Assembly (NCBI GenBank): GCA_000697335.1
Contig: JNEM01013894.1
Location: 1-46,209, forward strand
Direction: 5' to 3'
Origin: Conidiobolus incongruus B7586
Lineage: Eukaryota; Entomophthoromycota; Entomophthoromycetes; Entomophthorales; Conidiobolaceae
Length of the DNA stretch: 46,209 bases
The translations under genes and the position numbers were made by a program. The notes under the pieces are model-generated. The model was not told where the DNA came from. It worked only from the letters and a program-made list of their open reading frames with translations, and ran no database searches. Positions 21,220-30,708 of the stretch are shown in pieces (the first letter of the stretch is position 1; the number at the start of each line of letters is the position of its first letter).

Positions 21220-22727
21220 ATGTGGATTCAAGCTTCCGTCATCCCATTATTGGTCGGTTTGACTCAGTTTGTTGCTGGTCAGGTAATTCATTCTAATTAT
21301 TCTAATTACTCAGCAATTATATTTACATTATATTTATTTAGAATGTTAATCCTGAGCAGTATTATCAAGTAGGACAAGACTATGTTAACTTTTTAGAGCA
21401 AGCTATCCCTAGTCCTTTCCATGCTGTCCAAGAAGCTGCTAAGAGGTTATCTGCCCAAGGCTTCAAGAGATTGAGTGAACAAAAGAGCTGGGAAAAACAA
21501 ATTCAACCTAATGGAAAATATTACATCATCAGAGATGGAGCCAGTTTGGTTGCCTTTGCCGTTGGTGGTGACTATGTTCCTGGAAATGGCTTTACTGTCA
21601 TTGGGTCCCATACTGATTCCCCTCAATTAAAATTAAAACCTAATTGGTCCAAGGACAAGCCTGGTTATGGACTCGTTGGTTTTGAAACATATGGTGGGGG
21701 TCTCCAACACACCTGGATTGATCGAAACTTAGGTCTCGCTGGTAAAGTCGTTGTCCAAGAAGGTGACAGATATAAGACTAAGTTGATTAATATCAATAAG
21801 CCCGTTCTCTACATTCCTTCCTTACCATTTGAATTGAATACTGCCAATTCAAAGCCAACACTCCTTAAGCTCAACAAAGAAAATAATTTAATTCCTTTCG
21901 CTGGATTGAGTAACTCTCGAAATAACAAAGCTGACCCTGGCAAGCTATTATGGAGTGAAGTAGCTACCCAAGCCGGTGTTACTCCTGACAAGATCTCAGG
22001 TTATGAATTGAGTGCTTATGATTTGCAAAAGCCGACATTGGGAGGATTTCGTAATGAATTTGTCCTTTCAGGTCGTCAAGATGATTTAATGATGACCTAT
22101 TCCGCTGTCGAAGGTTTATTACAAAGTTTAGATGATGATAGTTTGAAGGCTGATCCTAATGTCCGAGTTGCTGCTCTCTTTGATCACGAAGAAGTTGGCA
22201 GTAGCTCCCGTCACGGTGCCGGCTCTACTCTCCTCCCTAATGTCATCTCCAGAGTTGTCAAGTCACAGCTCAAATCCCAAGATCCAACTGCCTACGATCG
22301 AGGCATTGCCAAATCATTCCTCATCTCTGCCGATCAAGGACATGCTGATCACCCCAACTATCCTAGCAGACTTGAAAGCAACAACTCACCCATCATGAAC
22401 GAAGGTCCGACTCAATTTGTCAGCCAATCTCAAAGATTTGCCACCAATGTCCAAACTACTTTGGTTCTTCAACGCGCTGCTAAAGCTGCTAATGTTACTG
22501 TTCAAACTTTCATGCTTCGTAATGATATTGCTTCAGGATCAACTATCGGTCCCTTGATCAGTACCCTCACAGGTATCTCCACAGTTGATATGGGAACAGC
22601 GCAATTCTCCATGCACTCAGCCCGTGAAATGGCTGGTACTTTGGATGTCTACAAGTCCAAAGCTCTGTTCACAAGCTACTATCGCAACTACCCCAAAATT
22701 ATCAAAGAATTGGAATTTGACGAATAA
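21220..22727 (+). CDS. Secreted aspartyl aminopeptidase M18, B-type (B2)
   Basis: Two exons, 21220-21282 and 21342-22727, with a 59-nt intron (GTAATT...ATTTAG); 482 residues. As in B1, exon 1 is 63 nt and codes for exactly 21 residues (MWIQASVIPLLVGLTQFVAGQ), a signal peptide, with a phase-0 junction. The M18 domain has the complete dimetal site: SHTDSP, RQDDL, FDHEEVGS, SADQGH and SMHSARE. The family AIHL motif is replaced by PFEL. It is roughly three-quarters identical to B1 by eye. Predicted secreted aminopeptidase for peptides with acidic N-termini, which could serve nutrient or host-peptide breakdown. A start downstream in exon 2 would remove the signal peptide and part of the conserved N-terminus, so the spliced model is preferred. 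Confidence 0.95.
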
Positions 22728-23145
22728 TTTGAATTTAAAGTTAAAATAATCATAATATAATTTACCATAATACTCACATATCAAAAAAAATTATTTATTT
22801 ATTTACATTATCTAGTTTATCAATAAATACTGTAATTGATACTTAAAATTTTCAATTTTACTTAGTTCAATGCAGATAAACCAGCAAATTAATTTTAGAT
22901 ATAAATAGATCACTTTGAAATATTTTTAAATCAAATCTCAAAATATATTATTAAATATGAAATAAAAAATATTATATAATATTAAAAAATTAAAAATCAT
23001 TATATTACATAAAAAATTCTTCATTTAAATATGCAATTGAAACTAAAATTATCGAAATTGATTAATTGAAGGAAAATAAATGAATTAATTTAATGATTTA
23101 AATTAAGAGGATATAATAATTGTAAAAAGTAAGGAATTGAACAAA
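22728..23145. other. Intergenic spacer
   Basis: AT-rich; no gene seen between the B2 stop codon and the 3' end of the tRNA gene. Confidence 0.5.
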
Positions 23146-23217
23146 CTCTCCGACTGGGAATTGAACCCAGGTCACCCGCGTGACAGGCGGGTATACTCAC
23201 CACTATACTATCGAAGA
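23146..23217 (-). tRNA. tRNA-Asp (GTC)
   Basis: The minus strand folds as a standard cloverleaf. The acceptor TCTTCGA pairs with TCGGAGA (one G-U), the D arm contains TAGTATAGTGGTGAGTA, and the anticodon stem CCCGC/GCGGG encloses CTGTCAC with anticodon GTC. The T arm is CTGGG-TTCAATT-CCCAG. There is no intron and no encoded CCA. The internal A and B boxes are intact, so it should be transcribed by RNA polymerase III. A T-containing stretch follows the discriminator base. Confidence 0.95.
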
Positions 23218-23919
23218 TTATTAAATTCCCCAAAATTTTATAAATCACTAATATCTTTATAAATCATATATTAATATTTCAAAATATATAATATCCCTGT
23301 GTTTTTATTTAATAAAACATGCTCATCAATAATCATTTTTTAAATATTTTTATTTAATTACAATAATTTTCTTGATATTTTAAATTCTCATGTCTCTTTC
23401 ATTAATTTTTATAAAATATTTTTATTATTGAATTTCTATTGGACACAAAATAAATTATTTAATTTTCTTTTAAATTTCATTTATTATATTAGTAGTTGAA
23501 TATTGACATTGTGGATATGTAAAAAAATAAATTATTAGTAATTTATGGTTCCATCTAAATCGAATCAATATTAAATGTATACATCATATGTCAAGTTTGA
23601 ATTTAAAATCAAATAATAGAGTTATTTTTTTTCTTTTGTATGCTATTGATAAATTTTATCAAAAAATACTTTAATTATTATTTAAAATAGGTATATACAA
23701 GTTAAAATTGAATTATTTGTATAAATCTAGTTTATAAATATTCAAGAATATTTTTGTATACATTTTAAATATGATTAAAAAATAGAGATATTACGAACTC
23801 CCATAATTTGTTTAAATTGTGATTCAATATATAAATTTTAAATCCAATTAATTTAAATTACGAAGGTAAAATTAATCGAATATAAAATAATAATTTTAAA
23901 AATAATTGTATTTTTATGA
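23218..23919. other. Intergenic spacer upstream of the PPR-like gene
   Basis: No gene. Immediately before the PPR-like start codon, an ATG at 23916 opens a five-codon frame that overlaps the main start and ends at 23933. Confidence 0.5.
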
Positions 23920-25764
23920 ATGATTTTACGTAATATTAGAGGGAGTATAATTTCCTCTCGATTTAAGAAATTTAAATTAACGACCTTTTCACCATTATAC
24001 ATTTCTTCATCTACAGTTGAAAAGGAACAAAATTTGGACGATCGACCTAAAACTAAAATCGAAGTGAATAGACAAGATTTAATCAAACAATTAATTAATT
24101 TATATCGGAAGAACAACGTTTCTAAGGAAGATGAGCTTGTTAATCGGAATGTTAATCAGAATTATTCCAATTGGGATTACTTAACGGCTTGTTTTGACAA
24201 GGTTAACTTCGTTGAACTTGACCAACAGCTACATAAACTCAAGGAGGAGAATCCTTCGGAAAGGAGAGAAATATTACTCAAATTCTGTACACTACTTGAA
24301 AATCCCAGTGTTTTTGAAGAAAAGAAATTTCACTCAATCACTATCGTTATAGATCATATTGTCAATTTGATAATAGAATCTTCTAATTCTAATTTTTTGA
24401 GCACTGTGAGCGAACAAATCACGGATATGACCAAATTCTTTAACCTGATATACAGTTGGATTCAACTCGACTCGGATTATAATCTAAAAATCAAATTGAT
24501 CAATACTTTTTTGTCGCATTTTGAAGCTAGTAATAATCTTCAAGGATTACATTTAATTCACAATTATTTACTCGAACTATCTCTTCCCATTCAGAATATG
24601 GAAACTTTTGATACCCAGGCGAAAAAGCTCAAGCCAGTTTGGTATCGTCTAATGTCTTGCCTTGCAGGCATAGATAACGAACTGTCATTGAAAATATTGA
24701 ACCAGCTATGGTACTCTTTCGATCCCAAAGACTCCACATTCCAAAATCCTTTGGATTATCTCATTCGACATTGTTTACAAAGTGCAAGTAAAGAGCTTAA
24801 AATGTTTCCTCAAGATCGACTACCAAAACTTCAGCTCATGTTTTCCATATATCCGATGGTTCAGGAATATTTAAAGGTCTATCCCTACACTCTCAATAGG
24901 TACAATGTAGATATTCAAAGAATTTTTGTAGGTATGGCGCACTATCACGGCTATTCCAATGATGTGGAATCGTTATTAAATTTCATGGATACCGAAGATG
25001 TTGTTCCAAAAAATCACTATGTTGCATCAACTGTTATTTATCAAATCTTTCGAATGGGCTACTGTGATTCGGGAGCTCAGATATTTAATAAGTTTATGAA
25101 AGATCACCTAGAATCCGATCCTCATGTTATGTATAATGCACCATACACTACACTTCTAAATGGATTAAGCCATAACAAACAGTGGGACGCAATGTCGCAA
25201 TATTTCCAACTGAGACACAAGTTGCCTATCAAGATCAATCCTAAATTATACAATGATATATTATTAACCTTCAGAAATAATGTCCCACCAGTGAGACTAA
25301 TACAGACCATTTATTACGGTATGGTAAATATAGATCAAATCAGACCAACTACAAAATCTCTCGATGCGATCGCTAGGCTGTTACCAAATTATCAGATTGA
25401 CTTCACGCAACAAAGTTCCGTACTACCTTTAAGTCATCGTCTCAATAACTTTTATGTTCAATTTAACCATAATCCTAATCTCGACCTTCGATTCTTTACC
25501 ACAATGATCCACGAAATTGTGACCCACACCCCCAAAGAAGAACTCGAATCCATCACTGAAATTCTTTCAAATTTATACAACGACTTAATCAAGAGAGAGC
25601 TCAAGCCCACTGGACCTTTTCTGACCACCATGCTAGTAGTCTACCTGAAACTTGGGCGACCTGAAGGCGTCCAAGAGATCCTACTCTATCTCAAAGACAA
25701 TTCACATTTAATTGATCACAAATTGAATCATTTAATCACTTCGTTAAGAATTCAAAAGTATTAA
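23920..25764 (+). CDS. Mitochondrial PPR-like helical-repeat protein
   Basis: A single-exon, 614-residue protein. The N-terminus (MILRNIRGSIISSRFKKFK) is basic, hydroxylated and free of acidic residues for about 35 positions, typical of a mitochondrial targeting sequence. The body is all-helical. Around residues 313-480 the sequence shows PPR-like helix pairs, with hydrophobic spacing and phrases such as YTTLLNGLSHNKQWDAM and LYNDILLTFRNN. Fungal proteins of this type bind organellar RNA and act in mitochondrial mRNA stability, translation or rRNA maturation. I cannot assign a specific orthologue; these proteins diverge very fast. A tiny upstream ATG four bases before the start overlaps it in another frame. 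No membrane segment is seen. Confidence 0.75.
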   Translation: MILRNIRGSIISSRFKKFKLTTFSPLYISSSTVEKEQNLDDRPKTKIEVNRQDLIKQLINLYRKNNVSKEDELVNRNVNQNYSNWDYLTACFDKVNFVELDQQLHKLKEENPSERREILLKFCTLLENPSVFEEKKFHSITIVIDHIVNLIIESSNSNFLSTVSEQITDMTKFFNLIYSWIQLDSDYNLKIKLINTFLSHFEASNNLQGLHLIHNYLLELSLPIQNMETFDTQAKKLKPVWYRLMSCLAGIDNELSLKILNQLWYSFDPKDSTFQNPLDYLIRHCLQSASKELKMFPQDRLPKLQLMFSIYPMVQEYLKVYPYTLNRYNVDIQRIFVGMAHYHGYSNDVESLLNFMDTEDVVPKNHYVASTVIYQIFRMGYCDSGAQIFNKFMKDHLESDPHVMYNAPYTTLLNGLSHNKQWDAMSQYFQLRHKLPIKINPKLYNDILLTFRNNVPPVRLIQTIYYGMVNIDQIRPTTKSLDAIARLLPNYQIDFTQQSSVLPLSHRLNNFYVQFNHNPNLDLRFFTTMIHEIVTHTPKEELESITEILSNLYNDLIKRELKPTGPFLTTMLVVYLKLGRPEGVQEILLYLKDNSHLIDHKLNHLITSLRIQKY

Positions 25765-26475
25765 TTATTTATTAAAGCCTAAAAAATAAATTATTTATTA
25801 TCAAATTTTATTTTACACTTTTCCTAAGTACTAATCAACATAACAAATGCAGCAATTCATTAGAGTACTTAAAATTTCTATTAACAATATACTTTATTAT
25901 TTATTATTTAATATGAAGCGATGCATTCAGAATTCTAAATTAAATTTAAAACTTTTAATATCAACATTTGAACTTGTTTTTGCATAAATAATATTTTATT
26001 AATTTAACTTTATTATAAATACTTAAATTTTGATTAGAGTATTATAATAGTAAAATGAAATACATCTAAGCTAATGATTATCTCATTAATTAATTTATAT
26101 AAAAAAATACCAAATATATAGACTCTTTATACAATATTAAACGAAATATAATTGCCTACAGCATTATTTATTATATGATTTTAATCTTTGTCAATTTACT
26201 TAATAATCCAACTTATAAGATGTAATACTTTAAACTATAAATCTCAATCTTTATATTATATTTCATCACTATAAAACTGTTTATTTTCTTGATATTTTTC
26301 ATTATTTATTAAATTTCATTATTGAAATTTTGTAATCAAATTCAATATTTAATTATTCAAAATTGAACAAAAATAAAATTATTAGTTCTAAAATTGGAAA
26401 TTATTTGATTCAAATATTTTAAAATTATATATGTAAAAAATATTATTTAATTAACTTTGAAATGGTGAAATATAA
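25765..26475. other. AT-rich spacer
   Basis: Downstream of the PPR-like gene. No gene or recognised repeat before the LTR-like copy. Confidence 0.5.
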
Positions 26476-26801
26476 TGTTGTGTTTTATATTAAATTTTGT
26501 AAATAAAGATCATTGTTAGAAAAGTGCTTGAACTATGATTTAGTAAATAATTTATTAATCCTGCTCTTTAACATATCAGGACTGTTAATCTTAAAACTTA
26601 CTGTTGAGACATTGTAGCAGAATATCCAGAAAAACTTCTTTCTCTATCTTTATCACTTCTGGGTTTAAATAGCTGATTCAGTGAATGATATATCTAACAA
26701 AGAGTATCCTTTAATTATACACTGACAAAGCCAGCTTAAATTAGAAATAATATTGGTTTAACCATCAAACTGGAATGGGTGTATAATTTTGAAATACAAC
26801 A
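26476..26801 (-). mobile_element. Solo-LTR-like repeat, copy 1
   Basis: A 326-bp block repeated in inverted orientation at 35177-35498, nearly 90 percent identical by eye. Ends are TGTTGTGTTTTATATT and ATTTTGAAATACAACA, that is TG...CA with an imperfect terminal inverted repeat, the form seen in LTRs of Ty3/gypsy and Ty1/copia elements. A possible 4-bp duplication (ATAA) flanks it, but in AT-rich DNA this is weak. No internal coding region is attached, so it would be a solo LTR fossil; a MITE with similar ends is the alternative. Confidence 0.55.
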
Positions 26802-27285
26802 ATAAGATTTTTGTTAATAAAATAAAAGATATATTTTACTTCTAATTCTATGTTTGAAAATCAGTTATTATAAAATCTGCTAATAAACTTATAATTGAAC
26901 GTGTAATTTATTAAACTCAAAATTTTTTAGTTGAAATAATAATTCAATTGACTTGTAAGATAATGATTGTATAATTTTACTAAATAATTCGTGTATAGTA
27001 AAAACTTAATTCTAGCCAATCAAATTAAATTCTGAATCACTCAATTTGAAGGAATATAAATTGAACTAAAAAACTGTGAAAATTAATTGTGTAATTATTA
27101 AATTAACATCAAACAATCAAATTTATTGAATTTTTAATAAATATAATTAATAAATATATTTATAATATTAAGTATTTATAACTAATTATTCTTTCAATAT
27201 AAGCTCAGCGCTTCCTACACCTATTAAGTAAGCTCATTTTTATCTTTTATATTTCTTTGAATAATTTACTAATTACAATAGAAAA
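26802..27285. other. Spacer upstream of the telobox gene
   Basis: AT-rich, no gene. Contains the promoter region of the downstream Myb gene; no clear TATA element chosen. Confidence 0.4.
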
Positions 27286-29617
27286 ATGGATAAAATTAGG
27301 TAATAAAAAATATCAATAATAGGAAAAATATTAAATATTAATTTAATTTATTAATTTTGTTAATAATATTAACGTACATAAAATGTAGTTTATTATTCAT
27401 GAAATTGTTATTTATTTAATTAATAAATTTGAATAGAATTAGGAGTGAATCCAAAATTCTTTTAGTAAAAACCTCTCCTATTAAGAGATCGCATGGTGGT
27501 GTGTTCCATACTCCTGAAAGTATTTTATATTAATTTTTTTTAAATTGCTTTTTTTATTATTTTATTTAGAAAATATGTCAAGTCAATTAACTCAAAATAC
27601 CCAGATTATCAACTCAGCTCCCCCAAAATTCAGTAGTGATTATATCTTACATATTTGTTATTGAATTTAATGTTCTAATAATTTTCATAATATTGATTTA
27701 GATGTTGGAAAGCCTAAAAAACAAGTTACATTTTATATTCCAAAAGGTTCTAGTGGAAACTCTTCCAAAACTCCTAACAGTAAGTTAGACTCTCCAATAA
27801 CTAAAGAGCAATCTAAAGGTAGAAATGAAACCCGTAATTCGGAAGGTAAGTAATTTACACTTTTATTTTATATTTTAATAACCATATGTTTAGAGAATTC
27901 TAACAATTCTCAAAATTTAAAAATTACAAAAGATAAAGATACCAATGCTGCAACTGTGAAATTTAAACAACCTAATACAAGATATGGGAACAACCCATAT
28001 GATAAACTACTCTCCCCTAGTCCTGTTCAGCATCCTAAATCTAGTAATCGATTTAATAGTGTTCAAGGTATTTATTTTCAAAAACTATTCACTATAGTAG
28101 ACCTTAATCGCTCTATTATAGCAGATCCCAATAACCATACTGAAAATATCGATAATTCAAATAATGGGAGTGAATATGATCTAAACAAATCCCTTGAGGA
28201 AGATCCTTTAGGTAATATTTAAACACTCTATACCTTTTAAATTCATACTCATTATAGAATAGATAGATCTCTTGGTTTTAGCAATTCGGCAGATGAAGAT
28301 GATATAACTATTGCAGATATGAACAATACTTGTTCCTCATCGGTAACTCATTCAAGTGAAAAAGATTCAACAAATGCAGATTTAGAATCTGGTCCAGGTG
28401 ACAAAGATTTAGTTCCAAGTTGGGCGAATGCTGCCAATGGACGTAAAATTACATGGGACGACGATACTGAAGTAGAAACCGATGATAATCCTGATAGAAA
28501 GCGAAATAAATTGACTATACAGACCGATAGTGAGCCTAATTCAAATGCCACCAATTCGCCAATTCTCAACAATAATACATCATCTATAACTAACAATGGT
28601 AATTATCCTTATATAAAGTGATGTTTTTTCTAATTTTGTTCTCTAGATAACAATGCCAATTCACCTCCCGACAGCTCGGTTTTAGCCAGTTTGAATCCAT
28701 TAAACCATATGTTGAATGACGATTGCATAACTTTGAAGAATGATCACATCGAATATCTTGAGAAGATTTGCAAGCAGTTCAATTACAATCGCGAATCAAT
28801 AATACAGTATTTAAATTCGCTTCAAAACTTCACTTCAAGTGAGATTAATCGAAAAATCAGCGAGACAATCATTGCAACTTTAAATACATTATTAGAACCA
28901 ATAATATCTCCTGAACTTAATCAACAAACTGGCTCTGACGATCAATCCACTCTTGTCTCTAAATCGGACACTTCTGCTTCTCACAAAAAGGCTAATTCTA
29001 ATGATCAATCCTCTAATATCTCTAAATCAAAGTCTTCTCATACAATACGTCAAAAACCAAATTTTAATGATATATCTAAGCGTATATTTAGCCCAGTAAA
29101 AATTATGGTAACACACCGAAAATCTAATTTTAACAATGAATCTACACATACTCCCAACCCAGACATCTCAATCTTGGAAAATAGCGCTAGTGAAACTGAT
29201 AGCGCTGATGAAACTGATAGCGTCGAGGAAACCGATAGCGCTGATGAAACTGATAGCGCTGATGAAACTGATAGCGCTGATGAAACTGATAGCGCTGATG
29301 AAACTTATAACCCTGATGAAACTGATAGCGCACCACCAAAGAAAACCCACCACAAAAGACCGTGGACAGAGCAAGAATTAAATGCTCTAGAAGCCGGTAT
29401 CAAACGATTCGGTATGCAATGGGCCAAAATCCTCCAGCATAATATTGTCAAAGGAGACAAGTCTCTCATCAATAGAACAAATGTCAATTTGAAGGACAAG
29501 GCCAGAAACGAGAAGGCATATCGTATCAGACACCGTAAAGAATTGGGTGTCTTCAATATTAGGGACTTGAATGTAGACTCTATATTATCCAAGTATTTGA
29601 TGAAATCTCGCGACTAG
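27286..29617 (+). CDS. Telobox Myb-domain protein (TRF/Taz1/Tbf1-like)
   Basis: Eight-exon model: 27286-27299, 27443-27519, 27570-27635 (or -27632), 27702-27845, 27894-28067, 28122-28211, 28263-28598, 28647-29617; about 623 residues. Junctions keep one frame and use GT-AG. The first two exons are less certain; a start at 27575 is the fallback. The intron at 28068-28121 could instead be retained in frame. The N-terminal half is Ser/Asn-rich and probably disordered. A TDSADE repeat (29192-29331) follows. A C-terminal Myb domain (about residues 537-600) has Trp540, GMQWAKIL and the telobox helix NRTNVNLKDKARN. Such domains bind telomeric TTAGGG-type repeats or related promoter sites. The usual Trp of the DKWRN telobox is Ala here. 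Nuclear; exact orthologue unknown. Confidence 0.8.
29192..29331 (+). repeat. Coding 18-bp minisatellite (TDSADE repeats)
   Basis: About eight tandem copies of an 18-bp unit (GAAACTGATAGCGCTGAT type) encode an acidic hexapeptide repeat just before the Myb domain. Internal units are nearly identical at DNA level, so recent expansion and length variation are likely. Degenerate units (ETDSVE, ETYNPD) are present. Confidence 0.9.
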
Positions 29618-30030
29618 CTGGATTCTATCTATTGATATTAGGAATAATTTTTTTATTATATTTCAACAAATTTTTAGTATATCAGGAATTAAGCAAATTC
29701 TGATAAATAGTTTGGATTTGACAAACTATTTATACAGTAAATTATAACAATACACTTTTTGTGAGAAAATAAAGTTTATTCCCATATTAATATTGGATTT
29801 CCTCTTCATTATATTCATTAATAATGAAAATCATCATTATATAAATTCATAATGTGTAATATATAATTCAATAAACTCATTTTTAGTTACTAATTTGTTA
29901 ATAAAATTTAAATATAATATGCCAATCTGACAACAAGTATTAAATTGTCAAAAGTGATAAATTTTAATATTTAATAAAAGCTAATATCATAGCTAAATTG
30001 GTTTTATTTTTTGATTAATAAATATACTCT
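29618..30030. other. Convergent intergenic region
   Basis: Shared 3' region of the telobox gene (plus strand) and the J-protein gene (minus strand). AATAAA-like signals occur on both strands. No further gene. Confidence 0.5.
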
Positions 30031-30708
30031 TCATTTACTACGAGATTTATATCCCGCTTTATAGTTTTCTTTGTTATCTGATAGCATAGCAGATACAATA
30101 CCGGATGTTATTAATAACAAGCCACCCAACACGAAGAAACGACCCATAACATCACTAGCGCCTTCCATCTTTGGTAAGTCGTTAAAGACAGGTCTACCTT
30201 GGTGTCTGTAAGGGGTACTCGAACCGAAAGAAGGTTGATTAAACTGATCATAATGCTCATGCTGGTGTGTTTTATTGTCATACTTATCTCCCTTAAAACT
30301 CTGTTGAAAACCTTTTCTAAACTTCACATTATCTGGGTACAACTTTACTGGTTTCGGAGGTGGTGGCTTACTTCTAAACCTATTCGAAACTACATTTTTA
30401 GAAAATTTATTTGAGTTAATAAAATTTCTATCATAATCCCTCCTTCTAACTTGGTCACTTAATACACCATAAGCTTCTGTAATTTTTAAAAATTTTTCGT
30501 GAGCTTTTTCATCTTTAGGATTTTTATCCGGATGGTATTTCATACTTAGAGCGTAAAATTGACTTTTGATACGAGCTTTGTCTGAATTATGAGGAATACT
30601 CAATATATCATAATAGTTTTCTGTTTTACTCTTTAGTATGGAATTAGTACTGAATTGACGAATTAATACAGGTTTCGAAAATGGACGAAATATTGAATTG
30701 GGTAACAT
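30031..30708 (-). CDS. Mitochondrial membrane-anchored J-domain protein (DNAJC30-like)
   Basis: Single-exon, 225 residues. An Arg/Ser-rich presequence (MLPNSIFRPFSKPVLIRQFS) is followed by a J domain at about residues 31-95, with the essential HPD tripeptide (YHPDKN, His59-Asp61) and the FLKITEAYGVLSD helix. J domains stimulate Hsp70 ATPase, so the partner should be a mitochondrial Hsp70 or an inner-membrane complex. A basic, Pro-rich linker leads to one C-terminal hydrophobic segment (about 186-209, FFVLGGLLLITSGIVSAML). Size and layout (presequence, J domain, single C-terminal transmembrane helix) resemble human DNAJC30, but I cannot confirm orthology. It converges with the telobox gene. 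Confidence 0.85.
   Translation of the reverse strand: MLPNSIFRPFSKPVLIRQFSTNSILKSKTENYYDILSIPHNSDKARIKSQFYALSMKYHPDKNPKDEKAHEKFLKITEAYGVLSDQVRRRDYDRNFINSNKFSKNVVSNRFRSKPPPPKPVKLYPDNVKFRKGFQQSFKGDKYDNKTHQHEHYDQFNQPSFGSSTPYRHQGRPVFNDLPKMEGASDVMGRFFVLGGLLLITSGIVSAMLSDNKENYKAGYKSRSK

Noticed and set aside
21471-22727. B2 start inside exon 2
   Set aside because: It would cut off the conserved N-terminus; the 63-nt first exon and 59-nt intron are matched exactly by B1.
29168-29374. Repetitive FISAIS-type frame antisense to the TDSADE repeat
   Set aside because: By-product of the 18-bp minisatellite read on the wrong strand.
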